Source: Deltaproteobacteria bacterium
Lineage (GTDB): Bacteria; Desulfobacterota; Desulfobulbia; Desulfobulbales; VMSU01
Assembly: GCA_024274995.1 (NCBI GenBank)
Contig: JAJSAA010000259.1
Coordinates: forward strand, 1 to 6,812
DNA: 6,812 nucleotides
Direction: 5' to 3'
The position numbers were made by a program, and so were the translations under genes. This document shows positions 5,731 to 6,812 of this stretch, piece after piece. Positions within the stretch are counted from its first letter, which is position 1, and each line of letters starts with the position of its first letter. The notes under the pieces were generated by a model, which was not told the origin of the DNA, made no database searches, and saw nothing but the letters and a program-made list of their open reading frames with translations.

Positions 5731-6812
5731 GCCGCTGCTGAGGTGGCAATTTATATTTATGACTCTCAAAAAGTTCAAAGGCCGTCTGAAAATAGGCGGT
5801 GGCCAGATCAACTAACTCGGGGGCGGGAGAAGACGGTTTCTGAGTGTAATCCACCGCATTATAGTCATAAACATGCACAGTTTTATGAAGTCCCAACACC
5901 ACCAGTTTACCATCCATGAGTAACCCGACATCATGATCATGATTCACCAGAATCGGCCGCGGCCGATTCTGGGTAACCGGAGCAAGAACATTCTGGCCGT
6001 AAAATGGAGCCTTAAAAGACAGGCCCAGAAGCCCCATAACCGTGGGGGCAATATCAATCTGACCGGTGGGCACCGTGACCCGACCCGGCCGCAGGTGTCC
6101 GGGAGCCAGCATCAGCAGCGGAATTCGGTAATGACGCATGGGAATCTGCTGACTGCCGTAAACCCTGGCGTCATGGTCGGCCACAATAATAAAGAGGGTG
6201 TTTTTACCCCACGGAGTGGCCAGAGCCGCCTTTATAAATCGGCCGATGGCGTAATCGGCATAACGCACTCCAGCCAGGCGGCCGCCGTTCTCCGGGGGTA
6301 TATTGGCAATTCCGGCCGGGAACTGGAAGGGCTGGTGATTGGACGTGGTCATGATTACCGACATAAAGGGTTTACCCTGCGCCGCAGCCCGGCCGTAATA
6401 GTCCACCGCATGCCGAAATATATCCTCATCACAGACCCCCCAGATAGTGCGCTGGGTGATGCGTTTAATATCACTGATATCGCTGATGGCAAAGCCATTA
6501 CTTGAAAAAAAATGATTCATATTGTCAAACATGCCATGGCCGCCATAGAGAAAGCTTCTCTGATAGCCCTTGGCCCGCAGGACATCACCCCAGTTGGCAA
6601 TATGTTCCGAGCCGGGCCGTTTCCTTATGCCCTCACTGGGAATGGGCGTCATGGAGCAGACAATGGCCCCGAGGCCCCGCACCGTCCTGGTGCCGCTGGC
6701 ATAGGCATTGGTAAACAACAGACCTTGTTTGGCGAGACGATCAAAATTAGGGGTCAGACCCCGTTTATCTCCATAGGCCCCGACAAATTGAGCCCCGAAG
6801 GACTCCTCCACC
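5720..6812 (-). CDS. LTA synthase/MdoB-like phosphoglycerol or phosphoethanolamine transferase (partial; N-terminus beyond right edge)
   Basis: The 363 visible codons hold almost all of the extracytoplasmic catalytic domain of an alkaline-phosphatase-superfamily (sulfatase fold) transferase. These enzymes move phosphoglycerol or phosphoethanolamine from a phospholipid to a glycan or lipid A on the outer face of the inner membrane. Counting from the edge codon, the motifs are metal ligand candidate E2/E3 in EESFGAQF, TPNFDRLAKQGLLF (20-33), the catalytic loop SGTRTVRGL (39-47), YGGHGMFDNMNHFF (89-102), WGVCDEDIF (124-132), TTSNHQPF with H159 (155-162) and the metal site VADHD (210-214). By analogy with MCR/EptA the nucleophile is probably the second threonine, T43. 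GTRTVRG favours the MdoB/LtaS-like branch over EptA. The codon at 6811-6809 is GTG and is internal, so the usual N-terminal membrane helices should lie beyond the window. The gene overlaps the lipid kinase start. Confidence 0.93.
   Translation of the reverse strand, partial: VEESFGAQFVGAYGDKRGLTPNFDRLAKQGLLFTNAYASGTRTVRGLGAIVCSMTPIPSEGIRKRPGSEHIANWGDVLRAKGYQRSFLYGGHGMFDNMNHFFSSNGFAISDISDIKRITQRTIWGVCDEDIFRHAVDYYGRAAAQGKPFMSVIMTTSNHQPFQFPAGIANIPPENGGRLAGVRYADYAIGRFIKAALATPWGKNTLFIIVADHDARVYGSQQIPMRHYRIPLLMLAPGHLRPGRVTVPTGQIDIAPTVMGLLGLSFKAPFYGQNVLAPVTQNRPRPILVNHDHDVGLLMDGKLVVLGLHKTVHVYDYNAVDYTQKPSSPAPELVDLATAYFQTAFELFESHKYKLPPQQRHAP
5930..5943. repeat. 14-bp perfect palindrome inside the transferase gene
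   Basis: ATCATGATCATGAT is self-complementary over 14 bases and encodes the NHDHD stretch on the minus strand. Some of its symmetry comes from the His-Asp-His-Asp codon repeat, so it is less surprising than its 26-bp neighbour. Confidence 0.85.
5947..5972. repeat. 26-bp perfect palindrome inside the transferase gene
   Basis: The 26 bases read identically on both strands, with no spacer; the core is GGCCGCGGCC (5955-5964) and the outer ends are CCAGAATC and GATTCTGG. The minus strand encodes QNRPRPILV here, and the opposite strand would also read QNRPRPIL. Three bases separate it from a second palindrome at 5930-5943. Confidence 0.9.

Noticed and set aside
5182..5919. Plus-strand open frame of 245 codons antisense to the lipid kinase and the end of the transferase
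   Set aside because: Both minus-strand genes have complete family motifs, and the antisense translation has no recognisable domain. Such shadows are common opposite GC-biased coding sequence.
5933..6505. Plus-strand open frame of 190 codons antisense to the transferase
   Set aside because: It shares QNRPRPIL with the real gene only because of the 26-bp palindrome, and it has no domain of its own.

Overview
The window reads as chromosome of a Gram-negative bacterium with type IV pili. GC content is moderate, a little above half by eye, with AT-rich intergenic gaps. An NtrC-like response regulator, a PilT retraction ATPase and an envelope operon of MdoB/LtaS-like and GT39-like proteins together suggest a deltaproteobacterium (Desulfobacterota). 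That placement is inferred from protein style; no rRNA or other marker is present.

Layout. Positions 1-1122 hold a leftward pair: a PHP-domain phosphoesterase of the RNase AM/YciV type, then a response regulator cut by the window's left edge. The two overlap by ATGA and are probably translationally coupled. Positions 1123-1254 are a divergent control region with overlapping promoter-like -10 elements and a 7-bp inverted repeat. Rightward from 1255 lies a complete pilT. Positions 2338-2542 contain no convincing gene but carry a perfect 15-bp-arm hairpin, a likely bidirectional terminator between convergent units. Positions 2543-6812 hold a leftward four-gene run, read in the order of transcription: an alkaline-phosphatase-superfamily phosphoglycerol/phosphoethanolamine transferase (5' end outside the window), a diacylglycerol kinase-like lipid kinase, a GT39/ArnT-like polytopic glycosyltransferase, and a PAP2 membrane phosphatase.

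How the genes fit together. The four leftward genes make a coherent envelope-modification set. An LtaS/MdoB-type transferase takes a phospho-headgroup from a phospholipid and leaves diacylglycerol, which the lipid kinase can return to phosphatidate. The GT39-like enzyme would move a sugar from a polyprenyl-phosphate carrier onto a periplasmic acceptor. The PAP2 enzyme would dephosphorylate a lipid or polyprenyl pyrophosphate, either recycling the carrier or trimming lipid A. The polymer or lipid being modified cannot be read from the sequence.

Less ordinary details: two adjacent perfect palindromes (14 and 26 bp) inside the transferase coding sequence; a threefold 7-bp tandem repeat over the start codon of the glycosyltransferase, which lacks a Shine-Dalgarno sequence; and the large hairpin between pilT and the PAP2 gene. 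I found no tRNA, rRNA, CRISPR array, insertion sequence or riboswitch.
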